This document shows, in pieces, positions 1 to 8,345 of a stretch of DNA of 64,000 bases. A program made the translations under genes and the position numbers. The stretch's first letter is position 1. The number at the start of each line of letters is the position of its first letter. The stretch is from assembly GCF_029543125.1 (NCBI RefSeq), contig NZ_JARQWW010000001.1:806001-870000 (forward strand), in the 5' to 3' direction. Source of the stretch: Caulobacter segnis. GTDB lineage: Bacteria > Pseudomonadota > Alphaproteobacteria > Caulobacterales > Caulobacteraceae. Below the pieces are notes generated by a model that was not told the DNA's origin, searched no databases, and was given only the letters and a program-made list of their open reading frames with translations.

Positions 1-388
1 CGCCCCTGCCTTCCGGCTCGCATTTCCTTCCATGTCCGGACTTGGCGTCCGGCTCTTAAGCTCACAGGTCGGATCGTTCGTCCGACTTAATTAAATTAAA
101 TTGCTTTTTTGGAGACTGTCAACGCTGTCATGCTAGCGGCGCTGGGATTGCAAGGCGTGAGAGATGGGAGGGGTTAGACGGACGCCACTCATTTGGGCGA
201 AACCGAAGCGCAAGCCAAACTTGGGCGTCGCCTCGGGAGGTAGCAGTAGCTTCAGGCGAGAATGGCCCGCCGGGCGCTCATCCTGCGCCGTAAAGTCCGA
301 GCAGCGCTTATCCGGCGCCGACCGACGCACCCTCCGCAGGCTAGCGGTCAGCTGCAGGAGGATGCGTCGGCTTCAGCAGCCTTGGGCG
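1..388. other. Left edge: no gene recognised
   Basis: No convincing coding sequence was found. Short open frames run in from the left edge on the plus strand and stop by about position 93, and none resembles a known C-terminus. An AT-rich tract at about 86-115 (repeated TTAA units followed by a T run) stands out against the GC-rich surroundings. It could be promoter or terminator DNA, but its partner gene would lie outside the window. The remainder is downstream of the minus-strand gene ending at 389. Confidence 0.5.
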
Positions 389-838
389 CTAGTGCTTGAG
401 CATGTGCTTGATGTCGCGCATCTGGTCGTGGCCCGACTTCACCGAGGTCCAGGCCTTTTCGATGGCCGCACGGGTCTGCACGTCCACATCGGTGTCTTGA
501 AGGGCCTTTTCATACTTGGCCTTGATATGGTCTTCGCCGGCTTCGACCTCGTCGACGACAGCCTGGTCGCCCTTGGTCACCGCGTCCTTCAGATTGAGGA
601 ACACGCGATGGGCCGCCGCCAGGATGGTCCCGTCATCCTTGGGCTCGCCGCCCAGGCGGCGCACCTCGCGCTGCAGCTCCACCGCGATGGTCCGGCGTTC
701 CTGGGCACGCTGTTCGAAGAGGTCCTTGAACCTGGCGCCGTCGGCTTCCTTGGCGGCCGCTTCATAGCCGTCGGCGCTGTCGATGGTGGTTTCGACCAGG
801 CCGTTGACGAGTTTGATATGGTCTTCGTTGGTGTGCAT
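389..838 (-). CDS. DUF2383 (PA2169-type) four-helix protein
   Basis: A 149-residue, highly charged and predicted all-helical protein of the DUF2383/PA2169 family. The family has a ferritin-like four-helix-bundle shape, but its biochemical role is unsettled. The start was set at the Met of MHTNEDHIK because a GGAG ribosome binding site lies about 8 bases upstream; the frame stays open 46 codons further upstream in sequence that does not look like protein. Acidic and His residues are spread along the helices (EDHIK twice, GHDQM, HMLKH), but I cannot assign metal ligands. It is monocistronic, and a second member of the same family lies at 29501-29938. The family call is good; any function would be speculation. 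Confidence 0.82.
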   Translation of the reverse strand: MHTNEDHIKLVNGLVETTIDSADGYEAAAKEADGARFKDLFEQRAQERRTIAVELQREVRRLGGEPKDDGTILAAAHRVFLNLKDAVTKGDQAVVDEVEAGEDHIKAKYEKALQDTDVDVQTRAAIEKAWTSVKSGHDQMRDIKHMLKH

Positions 839-1000
839 CCGGAGGCTCCAAATCCGAGATTGGGGGAGCCCTGCTAACGCCGCAGACGCGAGCGAGTTCA
901 TGCGGGCTCCCGCCCGGGCAGCCAGCCTCATCGTCGACGATGTGCGCGCCATGGCTGGCGGCGCCATGATCGCCAAAGGCCTGCGACCGCGCCTGCCGCC

Positions 1001-1474
1001 TCAGGCTCGGCGGCGGCCTACGGTCGAGGCCACAACGGCGGTTCCCGCCGCAACGATCATGGCGTCTTCGATCACGCCTGAAGGCGTCTGGCCGATGCGT
1101 TTCATGGCCTGCTTTCGGCCGGCCAGGGTCAGGTAGGCCAGAGGTACGGCGGTCGCCACCGCCAGGAGCGCGCCGGTGCGTTCACGCCCCTTGGGAGCAA
1201 GCGCAGCGCCGGCGACGCCCGCGCTCGACACACGCGCGAGAAGCCCCAGGAACACGGTGCGGTCCGGGGCGGACTTCATCTTGTCCCCGAGCAGCTCGCC
1301 GACACCCATGGCGAGCCCGCCGAATTTGAACAGCGGATGATCGAGCAGAAAGAGGCGCCCCGGCGTGCGCCTGCCGGCCAGGCGCGCCGCCGCCAGGGCG
1401 GCCATGGGCGTCATCGAGCGGGCGCTGGCGACGGCGCCGATGAGCACCGACGGCAAAAACGAGAGGGCGCGCAT
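1001..1474 (-). CDS. DUF4126-like small membrane protein
   Basis: A 157-residue hydrophobic protein rich in Ala, Gly and Leu, with several predicted membrane segments (about residues 5-30, 45-65, 80-100, 105-120 and 135-155). The sequence resembles the DUF4126 group of uncharacterised inner-membrane proteins. Its ATG overlaps the TGA of the upstream PQQ-type dehydrogenase gene by one base (TGATG), so the two are almost certainly translated from one message and are the last genes of the block that begins with the cytochrome oxidase genes. No catalytic motif is visible. Being a real gene is well supported by the coupling; the family name is less certain. Confidence 0.7.
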   Translation of the reverse strand: MRALSFLPSVLIGAVASARSMTPMAALAAARLAGRRTPGRLFLLDHPLFKFGGLAMGVGELLGDKMKSAPDRTVFLGLLARVSSAGVAGAALAPKGRERTGALLAVATAVPLAYLTLAGRKQAMKRIGQTPSGVIEDAMIVAAGTAVVASTVGRRRA

Positions 1475-2796
1475 CAGTTGGTCCCTTGAGGGGCCGCCGG
1501 CGCCACGCGCCAGACGGTGTTGGAAAGGTCGTCCGCCACCAGAAGAATGCGTTTGGCCGGGTCGAACGCCACGCCTACCGGGCGGCCGCGCGCCTTGCCG
1601 TCCTTCAGGAAGCCGCTCACGAAATCCGCCGGCGGACCGGAGGGGCGTCCGGCCTGGAAAGGAACCCAGACGACCTTGTAGCCGGAGGGGTCCTGTCGGT
1701 TCCAGCTGCCGTGCATGCCGATGAAGGCGCCTTGCGTGAACCCGCCGCCAAAGCCGCCCGCCCGCGCAAAGTCGAGGCCGAGCGCCGCCACGTGAGAGCC
1801 CAGGGCGTAGTCCGGCTTCACCGTCTTGGCGACGAGATCCGGTCGTTGCGGCCTCACACGCGGATCGACGTTCTGGCCCCAGTAGCTGTAGGGCCAGCCG
1901 TAGAATGCGCCGTCGCGCACCTGGGTCAGGTAATCGGGCGCGAGCTGCGGGCCCAGTTCATCGCGCTCATTGACCACCGACCAGAGAAGCTGGGTGTTCG
2001 GCTCGATCGCCAGGGCCGTCGGGTTGCGGATGCCGGTGGCGATTGTGCGCCGCGCGCCGGTGAGGCGGTCGATCTCCCAGACCACCGCCCGTTCCTCCTC
2101 CACCGCCATGCCGCGCTCGCCGACATTGCTGTTGGAGCCGATCCCCACATAGAGCTTGGAGCCGTCGCCGCTGAGAGCCATGGCCTTGGTCCAGTGGTGA
2201 TTGAGGCGTGAGGGCAGCTTGGTCAGCTCTTGCGCCGGAGCGGCGATCCCCGTCTGTCCCGGCTGGAACGGCAAGCGCAGAACCGCGTCCTGTGCGGCCA
2301 CGTAGAGGAAGCCGTCGGCATAGGCCAGGCCGTAAGGAGCGTTGAGGCCTTGGGCGAGGACCGTCCGGACCTCGGGCACGCCGTCGTTGTCGGCGTCGCG
2401 CAGAAGCGTGATGCGATCGCCGCCTTCGATCTGGGTGTTGCCCTTCTTCTTGATCATGCCCGCGATCACGTCCTTGGGACGAAGGCGGGGCGCGCTGTCC
2501 CCTCGTCCTTCGGCCACCAGCACATCGCCGTTGGGCAGGATGAGCATCTGGCGCGGAATCTTAAGGTCGTTGGCGAAGGGCGTGATGGCGAAGCCGGCGG
2601 GGACCACCGGCTTGTCATCGCCCCAGCCGGCGGGCGGCGAGATCTTGATCGGCGGGACGAGGCTCTGGTTCTGCGCCGGCAGGTCCGGATTGGGCCCGGT
2701 CTGGTTGAGCTTCGGATCGCTGGCGTTTCCGCAGGCCCACAGACCCGCGCTCAGGGCGATGAGGGCCGCGCCTGCGGCAAGACGTGATCTGATCAT
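1474..2796 (-). CDS. PQQ-dependent sugar/sorbosone dehydrogenase-type lipoprotein
   Basis: A 440-residue exported protein. The N-terminus is a lipoprotein signal ending in LWAC, placing the lipidated Cys at residue 22. The rest matches the soluble-glucose-dehydrogenase / L-sorbosone-dehydrogenase beta-propeller family, with recurring blade motifs such as NAPYGLAYADGFLYVA, TKAMALSGDG, RNPTALAIEP, GAFYGWPYSYWG and HGSWNR. Members oxidise sugars or aldehydes in the periplasm using PQQ, although many relatives have no proven cofactor or substrate. Its start overlaps the DUF2231 gene by 4 bases (ATGA). Following an oxidase operon, it could deliver electrons into the periplasmic cytochrome pool; that link is inference from position. 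Confidence 0.85.
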   Translation of the reverse strand: MIRSRLAAGAALIALSAGLWACGNASDPKLNQTGPNPDLPAQNQSLVPPIKISPPAGWGDDKPVVPAGFAITPFANDLKIPRQMLILPNGDVLVAEGRGDSAPRLRPKDVIAGMIKKKGNTQIEGGDRITLLRDADNDGVPEVRTVLAQGLNAPYGLAYADGFLYVAAQDAVLRLPFQPGQTGIAAPAQELTKLPSRLNHHWTKAMALSGDGSKLYVGIGSNSNVGERGMAVEEERAVVWEIDRLTGARRTIATGIRNPTALAIEPNTQLLWSVVNERDELGPQLAPDYLTQVRDGAFYGWPYSYWGQNVDPRVRPQRPDLVAKTVKPDYALGSHVAALGLDFARAGGFGGGFTQGAFIGMHGSWNRQDPSGYKVVWVPFQAGRPSGPPADFVSGFLKDGKARGRPVGVAFDPAKRILLVADDLSNTVWRVAPAAPQGTN

Positions 2797-3221
2797 CGGG
2801 CGTCCTCCTCGGGCGCGTAGGCCAAGAGGCCGGCGACGATCGCCAGGAGCGTCGAGAGGATCGACAGGATCATGCCGAAGGTCTCCACCGAGCTCCAGCC
2901 GTCCTGGCTGTGCTTGAAAGCGTTGACCAGACCCAGGCCCCAGGCCAGGGCGAGAGCGATCGCGCAGGTCATGGCGTTGCGGCCGTTGGCGCCGCGGGCG
3001 ATGGCGGCGGGGACTTCAATCAAGGCGGCGATCAGGGCGAGCGCGCCCGCAACGAGAGCGCCCGTGATCAGCCAGGCGGAGAAGTTGGACCACTGCAGCT
3101 CGGCGGTCTTCAGATAGGCGATATCGGTGAGCATGGCCGATGTGAAAAGGGCGATGGGAAACCCCAGAAGAAGATCCCGCACGGCCCTCAGCCATGCCTC
3201 CACGCCGCCGCGAGCCGTCAT
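2793..3221 (-). CDS. DUF2231 membrane protein
   Basis: A 142-residue integral membrane protein with four predicted helices (about residues 15-33, 47-72, 80-102 and 112-136). It matches the DUF2231 pattern, in which the first two helices flank a short hydrophilic loop (AYLKTAELQWSNFSAWLITG). A strong ribosome binding site (GGGAGGAG) lies just ahead of the ATG at 3221. The gene sits 80 bases downstream of the last oxidase-block gene and overlaps the PQQ-type dehydrogenase by 4 bases. DUF2231 proteins are often found beside oxidase or dehydrogenase genes; a role as membrane partner of the dehydrogenase is plausible but unproven. Confidence 0.8.
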   Translation of the reverse strand: MTARGGVEAWLRAVRDLLLGFPIALFTSAMLTDIAYLKTAELQWSNFSAWLITGALVAGALALIAALIEVPAAIARGANGRNAMTCAIALALAWGLGLVNAFKHSQDGWSSVETFGMILSILSTLLAIVAGLLAYAPEEDAR

Positions 3222-3301
3222 GGCCGCTCCTCCCTTGTGATCTGAACCGTGGAGCTAACCCCGTCGGGAGCCGAAGGTTCACCGGCGGCGGACTTTCGCC
3301 C

Positions 3302-3610
3302 CTAGACGGGCAGCAGCAGCGGAAGGGACTGGAAGACGACGCCGATGGCCGCCACGAGGCCGCCGGTCAGCCCGAGGCCGAGCGCAAAGACCTGCACCGG
3401 CGCGTTCGATGCCCGACGAAGCCGCCTGGCGAGCATGACGGCGTAGAGGGCGGTCGCAAGCAGGCAGGCCAGACTGAAGCCGAGCCCCGCGGCGCGCCAT
3501 CCGTCCGCGCGGCCCGTGGCCAGATCAGCGACGCTGGCCAGTCCGTAAAGGCCCAGAAAATGAAGCGCCCAGATCAAAAGGCCGCCAAGTCCCCACAGCC
3601 AGAACCTCAT
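3302..3610 (-). CDS. Small membrane protein at the end of the caa3 oxidase operon
   Basis: A 102-residue protein with three hydrophobic segments (about residues 4-27, 38-62 and 76-100) and a basic stretch ARRLRRAS between the second and third. Its ATG overlaps the stop of the COX I-III fusion by 4 bases (ATGA), tying it to the oxidase operon. I do not recognise a named family. By size and position it could be a subunit-IV-like or assembly protein, but there is no motif to prove that. It is chosen over the much longer open frame that extends upstream in the same phase, which is a shadow of the oxidase gene. Confidence 0.7.
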   Translation of the reverse strand: MRFWLWGLGGLLIWALHFLGLYGLASVADLATGRADGWRAAGLGFSLACLLATALYAVMLARRLRRASNAPVQVFALGLGLTGGLVAAIGVVFQSLPLLLPV

Positions 3611-6144
3611 GCGCCCCCTCCGGGCAGGAGCCGCACGAGCAACAGGCTGGCTGCGCCCTGCGCGGCCGTGTAGCCCAGGAAAAGGCCGATCAGTTCGAAC
3701 GTCGCCGGACGGTCCGGCGTGACGAGCCCGAAGAGCCGGCGCATGAGCGCGAACAGCCCCATGAGCAGCCCGATGCCGGCGAACACCCCTTGCCAGGCCA
3801 AAAGGGCGAAGACGGTCGCGCCCTGGCTGTTGGCGTCGGGGCGAAGACCCGAAGACCACCAGGCGCCGGCCTCCACGGCGAAGGCGGCGGCGGCGGCCAG
3901 GCTGGCGGTCAGCATGAGCGCCGCCGCCAGGCTTGGCCTGGCGCCTTTGAGGCTCCTCACCGAACCGAAGGCGCCAAGAGCGCAGGCGGCGAGCAAGCCG
4001 AGCGTGATCAGCAAGGAGGCCGCATCCGGCGGCGCGCGCCAAAGATCGGGACGACGGCTCCAGAGGAAAACGTAGGAGAAGCCCGCCATCACCGCGACCA
4101 TCCCCGAGACGGTCAGGGTGATGACCATCGCCCACCAGCCATGGCTCATCGGTCCGCTTACCGAGGTGGGCAGGCGCACCCCGCCGCCGACATCGGCGGT
4201 CGCTGCACGATGCGGCCGGTCCAGCCGCCAGGCCCATTCCCAAAGGCAGTAGACGGCCAGGATTCCGCTGACCACGGCGGCGACATAGGCCTGAACGGTG
4301 AGGATCAGGAAGAAGCCGGCGGTGAACACGGCGCCCCAGACATGCCAGCTGGAGGGACGCGGCATGCGCAGCAGATACTGCGGCTGGGCGGTGATCGGGC
4401 TGGTGACGATGGTCTCGCGCTCGCCGCGCGGCGCGCCGGGAAGGAGGTAGCGGCCAGCGGCCACGTCGCGGCCCAGGCCCTTCTGCTCCCAGACCGGATA
4501 GAGGCTGGTGATCACAGGGATGGAACGCAGCGAGTAGAAGCCGGCGGGAAGCCACTCCAGGCCCGGACCATTGAAGAGGTTGCCCGCCTCCTTGTCGCCG
4601 AAGGGGCGGAAGTTGCGGATCATGTCGATGATCCAGAGCATGACCGCCAGACCGAAGAGGAAGGAGCCGAACGTGGAGATCAGGTTCGGCAGCTCCCAGC
4701 CGCGGTCGGGAAGATAGGTGTACACGCGCCTGGGCATTCCCATCAGGCCGCTGAGGTGCATGGGCATGAAGGTGACGTTGTGGCCGATGAACATCAGCCA
4801 GAAGATCCACTTGCCCCAACGCTCGGACAGGGGCCGCCTGCTGCTCATGGGCAGCCAGTAGTAGATGGCGGCAAACAGCGGAAAGACCATGCCGCCGATC
4901 AGCACGTAATGCAGATGGGCGACGATGAAGTAGCTGTCGTGGGCCTGCCAGTCGAAGGGCACCATGGCCACCATCACCCCGGTCAGCCCGCCCATGACGA
5001 AGATCACCAGCCCCCCTACGGCGAAGAGGCCGGGGGTGTTGAAGCGCATTTTGCCAGCCGCCAGGGTGGCGATCCAGGCGAAGACCTGCACCCCCGCCGG
5101 CACGCTGACCGCCGCGGAGGCGGCGCTGAAATAGTTGATCGACAGACGCGGCATGCCGGTCGTGAACATGTGGTGGGCCCACACGCCGAAGCTGATGAAG
5201 CCGGTGGCCAGCATCGCCATCACCACGAGCCGGTGGCCCACCAGCCTGGTCTGGGCCACGGCGGGAATGATGGTCGACATGGCTCCCGCCGCCGGCAGGA
5301 AGATGATGTAGACCTCGGGGTGCCCGAAGAACCAGAAGAGATGCTGCCAAAGCAGCGGATCGCCGCCCTTGGCCGCATCGAAGAACGGCCAGCCCAGAGC
5401 GCGCTCCAGCTCCAAAAGCAACGTCGACAGGATCACCGACGGAAAGGCGATGACGATCATGCAGGCGAAGATCAGCATGGCCCAGGCAAAGATCGGCAGC
5501 TTGTCGAGGGTCATGCCCGGAGCGCGGGTCTTCAGGACGCCGACGATGATCTCGATGGCCCCGGCTATGGCGGAGATTTCGATGAAGCCGATGCCCAGCA
5601 GCCAGAAGTCGGCGTTGATGCCCGGCGAATAGGTCGTCCCGGTGAGCGGGGGATACATAAACCAGCCGCCGTTGGGCGCCAGGCCGAAGAACAGCGAGCA
5701 GAAGAAGCTCAAGCCCCCGACCAGATAGGCCCAGAAGGCGTAGGCCGAAAGGCGCGGAAACGGCAGGTCTCGCGCCCCCAGCATCTGGGGCAGCAAAAGG
5801 ACCCCCAGAGCCTCCACCGCCGGCACCGCGAAGAGGAACATCATCACCGTGCCGTGCATGGTGAAGATCTGGTTGTAGGTCTCCTGCGCGAGGAATCCCG
5901 TCATGGGCAGGGCCAGCTGAGTGCGCATGAGCAGCGCCAGCACCCCGGCCAGGACGAAGAACAGCATGGCCGCGCCGACGTAGTAGACGCCGACGAAGTT
6001 GTTGTTGATCGCCGTGATCCATTCCCACGGCTTGGTCGGTCCGCACCAGACCGCTTCGAGCGTCTTCAGCTCGTCCCTCGGACGGCGTCCCTTCGTGGGG
6101 AAGCGTTCGTAGATTTCGGGATCCAGCCCCGGGTCCCCGTTCAC
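3607..6144 (-). CDS. caa3-type cytochrome c oxidase, subunit I-III fusion
   Basis: An 845-residue catalytic subunit of a heme-copper oxidase that reduces O2 to water and pumps protons. Residues 1 to about 560 are COX I: heme ligand His97 (IFTMHGTV), CuB His275 with the cross-linking Tyr279 (GHPEVY), His-His at 324-325 (AHHMF), and heme ligands His410/His412 (VAHLH). From about residue 665 a COX III-like domain follows after a linker, so subunits I and III are fused. The GTG start at 6144 overlaps the coxB stop by 4 bases (GTGA). The frame continues further upstream, but that part lies over coxB and is not protein-like. This is A-type architecture typical of caa3 oxidases. Confidence 0.93.
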   Translation of the reverse strand: MNGDPGLDPEIYERFPTKGRRPRDELKTLEAVWCGPTKPWEWITAINNNFVGVYYVGAAMLFFVLAGVLALLMRTQLALPMTGFLAQETYNQIFTMHGTVMMFLFAVPAVEALGVLLLPQMLGARDLPFPRLSAYAFWAYLVGGLSFFCSLFFGLAPNGGWFMYPPLTGTTYSPGINADFWLLGIGFIEISAIAGAIEIIVGVLKTRAPGMTLDKLPIFAWAMLIFACMIVIAFPSVILSTLLLELERALGWPFFDAAKGGDPLLWQHLFWFFGHPEVYIIFLPAAGAMSTIIPAVAQTRLVGHRLVVMAMLATGFISFGVWAHHMFTTGMPRLSINYFSAASAAVSVPAGVQVFAWIATLAAGKMRFNTPGLFAVGGLVIFVMGGLTGVMVAMVPFDWQAHDSYFIVAHLHYVLIGGMVFPLFAAIYYWLPMSSRRPLSERWGKWIFWLMFIGHNVTFMPMHLSGLMGMPRRVYTYLPDRGWELPNLISTFGSFLFGLAVMLWIIDMIRNFRPFGDKEAGNLFNGPGLEWLPAGFYSLRSIPVITSLYPVWEQKGLGRDVAAGRYLLPGAPRGERETIVTSPITAQPQYLLRMPRPSSWHVWGAVFTAGFFLILTVQAYVAAVVSGILAVYCLWEWAWRLDRPHRAATADVGGGVRLPTSVSGPMSHGWWAMVITLTVSGMVAVMAGFSYVFLWSRRPDLWRAPPDAASLLITLGLLAACALGAFGSVRSLKGARPSLAAALMLTASLAAAAAFAVEAGAWWSSGLRPDANSQGATVFALLAWQGVFAGIGLLMGLFALMRRLFGLVTPDRPATFELIGLFLGYTAAQGAASLLLVRLLPGGGA

Positions 6145-7115
6145 TTGAGGCTGTCCAGATAGGCGGCGACGGCGCGAAGGTCGCGGCCGCTCAGCACCGG
6201 ATAGGAGGGCATGCGGTTGCCCGGCTTGATGCCCTGGCTGTCGGCGATCCAGCCGGCGAGCGTGCCCTGGTTGTTGGGCAAGATCCCGGCGCCGAGGGTG
6301 CGTCGCCCACCCACATGGGTCAGGTCGGGTCCCGCCAGCCCGTTGGCGTCCGTGCCCCGGATCGTATGGCAGGCGCCGCATCCGGACGCATCGAAGACCT
6401 GGCGCCCCCGCTCGATCAGCGGCGCTGTCTGCGGCGCGGCCACGGGCTTTGCCTCCTGCGCCTGCATCTGGCGCCACGCCGCGAAACGCTCGGGTTCGAG
6501 GGCGACGACCGTGAGACCCATCAGGGCGTGAGGTCCCCCGCAGTATTCGGCGCACTGGCCCTGATAGTCGCCGGGCGCGTCGGCCTGCAGACGCATGAAG
6601 TTGCGCCGGCCGGGGATCATGTCGGTCTTGCCGCCCAGCCTCGGCGCCCAGAAGCTGTGGATCACGTCGGCGCTTTCCAGTTCCAGCACCACGGGCCGAC
6701 CGACGGGAATGCGGATTTCGTTGGCGTCCTGCAGGACTTCGCGGCCCCGCTCATCGAGATAGGCCACGCGCCACCACCACATCTCTCCGGTGACGCGGAT
6801 GCGCATCTCGCCGGGCCTGGGCTCGGCGCTGAGCTTTGCGGTCGTGGACAGACCGTAGATCAGAAGGCCGGTAAGGACCACGACGGGAAAGGCCAGCCCC
6901 CCGACCCACACCAGACGCTCGGCGCCGACCCGCTGCCTCCAGGGGCGCGGCCCGAAGAGCGCTACGCCCAAAGCGGCCAGAACCAGAGCGAGGACCACCC
7001 CCGCCATGACAAAGAGCACCCAGGCCACCGTCTCGATGGGGCCGGCAAACGGCCCCGCCGGATCGAGCACCACGGGCGGCCACCGGGTGGTTCCGGGGAT
7101 GGGTTCACTGGTCAT
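6141..7115 (-). CDS. coxB: caa3-type cytochrome c oxidase subunit II with fused heme-c domain
   Basis: A 324-residue subunit II that takes electrons from cytochrome c. Two N-terminal transmembrane helices (about residues 26-54 and 68-90) precede a cupredoxin domain holding the binuclear CuA site: His153 (VIHSFW) and C188-x3-C192-x3-H196-x2-M199 (CAEYCGGPHALM). A C-terminal cytochrome c domain follows, with CGACH at 246-250 and a likely axial Met in GNRMPSY, the hallmark of caa3 oxidases. The ATG at 7115 overlaps the upstream cytochrome c gene by 11 bases; an ATG at 7142 is also possible but would overlap more and adds nothing conserved. Confidence 0.93.
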   Translation of the reverse strand: MTSEPIPGTTRWPPVVLDPAGPFAGPIETVAWVLFVMAGVVLALVLAALGVALFGPRPWRQRVGAERLVWVGGLAFPVVVLTGLLIYGLSTTAKLSAEPRPGEMRIRVTGEMWWWRVAYLDERGREVLQDANEIRIPVGRPVVLELESADVIHSFWAPRLGGKTDMIPGRRNFMRLQADAPGDYQGQCAEYCGGPHALMGLTVVALEPERFAAWRQMQAQEAKPVAAPQTAPLIERGRQVFDASGCGACHTIRGTDANGLAGPDLTHVGGRRTLGAGILPNNQGTLAGWIADSQGIKPGNRMPSYPVLSGRDLRAVAAYLDSLK

Positions 7116-7497
7116 CGAGCGAATAGAGATAGGCCGCCACATGGCGGGCTTGGTCCCGGGTCAGGGCGAAAGGCGGCATGGCGGTGTCCGGATCCAGGGA
7201 CGGGGCGTCGATCACCCAGCGCATCAGAATCTCCGGCTGGTTGGGCAGGCGCCCGGCGATGAGGGGCTTTGCGCCGAACCCCGCCAGGTCGCCGGCGCTG
7301 CGTCCTTTCGGCCAGGCGACGCCGGGGACCGCATGACACACCGAGCAACCGGACTGACGAATGACAGCCAGGCCTTCAAGCGGATCGCCCTGAGCCACCG
7401 GCCTGGGCAGATCGGCCTTGTCGACACACGCGGCCAGAAGCAGCGGCGCGGTCATAAGCGCCCCTCTCATCCTCCGACCGGCCCTGGTTCGCTGCAT
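7105..7497 (-). CDS. Lipoprotein monoheme cytochrome c
   Basis: A 130-residue exported cytochrome. The N-terminus has basic residues, a hydrophobic core and a lipobox LLAAC with Cys24 as the lipidated residue. One heme-binding CSVCH is at 51-55, and a likely distal Met lies in TAMPPFALT. The start at 7497 is preceded by a G-rich ribosome binding site (GGGGGG about 4 bases upstream); an internal ATG at 7470 would still leave a signal peptide. It is the first gene of the coxB/coxA transcription unit and overlaps coxB by 11 bases. It is a good candidate for a membrane-anchored electron carrier to the oxidase. Confidence 0.87.
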   Translation of the reverse strand: MQRTRAGRRMRGALMTAPLLLAACVDKADLPRPVAQGDPLEGLAVIRQSGCSVCHAVPGVAWPKGRSAGDLAGFGAKPLIAGRLPNQPEILMRWVIDAPSLDPDTAMPPFALTRDQARHVAAYLYSLDDQ

Positions 7498-7601
7498 CAG
7501 CCCCCCGAAAAAGCTTGGCTGAACAATCCGTGGCGGCTGTCGGGGTTCCACAGAACCGGCGGCATGTCGGAACCTTCGCCGCAACGACGGGTTCGCTAGC
7601 G

Positions 7602-8345
7602 GTGCGCGCGCCTGCCCTCCTCTCTCTCCTCAGCTTCGGCCTGCTGGCCGCTTGCGACGCTGCGCCCGGCCGCACGGACCGCCTCTTCTCCGCCGACGGA
7701 CGCACCATCGCCTTCAGCGGGGGCGCCGGCGGCGCGGCCAACGCCTGCTTCACCTGTCACGGGCTGGAAGGCCAGGGCGACGGCGCCGCCGCCCCTCGGC
7801 TGGCCGGCCTGGAAGCGGGCTATCTGCAAAAGCAGATGGAGGACTATGCGGCGGGACTTCGCCCGGACGACCAGATGCAGCGGATCGCCAAGGCGCTCGA
7901 CCAGGACGGCAGACGGGCTGTGGCGGCCTACTACGCCGCCCTGCCGGCTCCGAAGGCAGGAGCCGCAGCTCCGCCGCCGGCGCTCTATCTCCACGGAGAC
8001 TCAAAAGCCGGGATCATGTCCTGCGCCGCCTGCCATGGACGGGATGGCGAAGGCGCCGGCGCCGCCGGCCCGGCCCTGGCCGCCCAGCCTTACGCCTACA
8101 CGGTCGAGCAGATCGAGCGCTGGCGCGCGGGCGAGCGGCGCAACGATCCGCGGGGCGTCATGGCCGCAGCGGTCAAGTCGCTTTCGGACGAACAAACCCG
8201 CGCCATAGCCCTTTGGCTGTCGAAGCAACCTGCTTCTCCAAGGCCCGCCAACGCCTCTGCCAGCGTGTCCGCCTCGGTCGAAGCCGCGGCGCGACCGGCA
8301 GCATCGCGTGAAACACGTCGTCCCGATCGATCAGGTGGTGTTTGA
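7602..8345 (+). CDS. Diheme cytochrome c (c4-like) lipoprotein
   Basis: A periplasmic diheme cytochrome of about 247 residues. The chosen GTG start gives a compact lipoprotein signal (LLSFGLLAAC, Cys18); the frame is open upstream to a TTG at 7515, so the start is uncertain. Two class I cytochrome domains carry CFTCH at 49-53 and CAACH at 141-145, with the repeated context GLEGQGDGAAAPRLAG and GRDGEGAGAAGPALA typical of cytochrome c4/c553-like proteins. It is divergent from the cytochrome c/coxB/coxA unit (104 bases apart), suggesting a shared control region. Its last 173 bases overlap the 3' end of the cytochrome b561 gene on the other strand; the low-complexity tail from about residue 210 may be poorly conserved. 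Confidence 0.85.
   Translation: MRAPALLSLLSFGLLAACDAAPGRTDRLFSADGRTIAFSGGAGGAANACFTCHGLEGQGDGAAAPRLAGLEAGYLQKQMEDYAAGLRPDDQMQRIAKALDQDGRRAVAAYYAALPAPKAGAAAPPPALYLHGDSKAGIMSCAACHGRDGEGAGAAGPALAAQPYAYTVEQIERWRAGERRNDPRGVMAAAVKSLSDEQTRAIALWLSKQPASPRPANASASVSASVEAAARPAASRETRRPDRSGGV

Noticed and set aside
86..115. AT-rich left-edge tract as an attachment site or CtrA box
   Set aside because: TTAA units are spaced by 0 or 5 bases, not 7, and no integrase or repeat partner is seen.
3790..6162. A 790-codon open frame on the plus strand opposite the oxidase genes
   Set aside because: It mirrors coxA codon by codon in a GC-rich genome, is extremely rich in His, Asp and Gly, and matches no family; coxA on the other strand has all catalytic residues.
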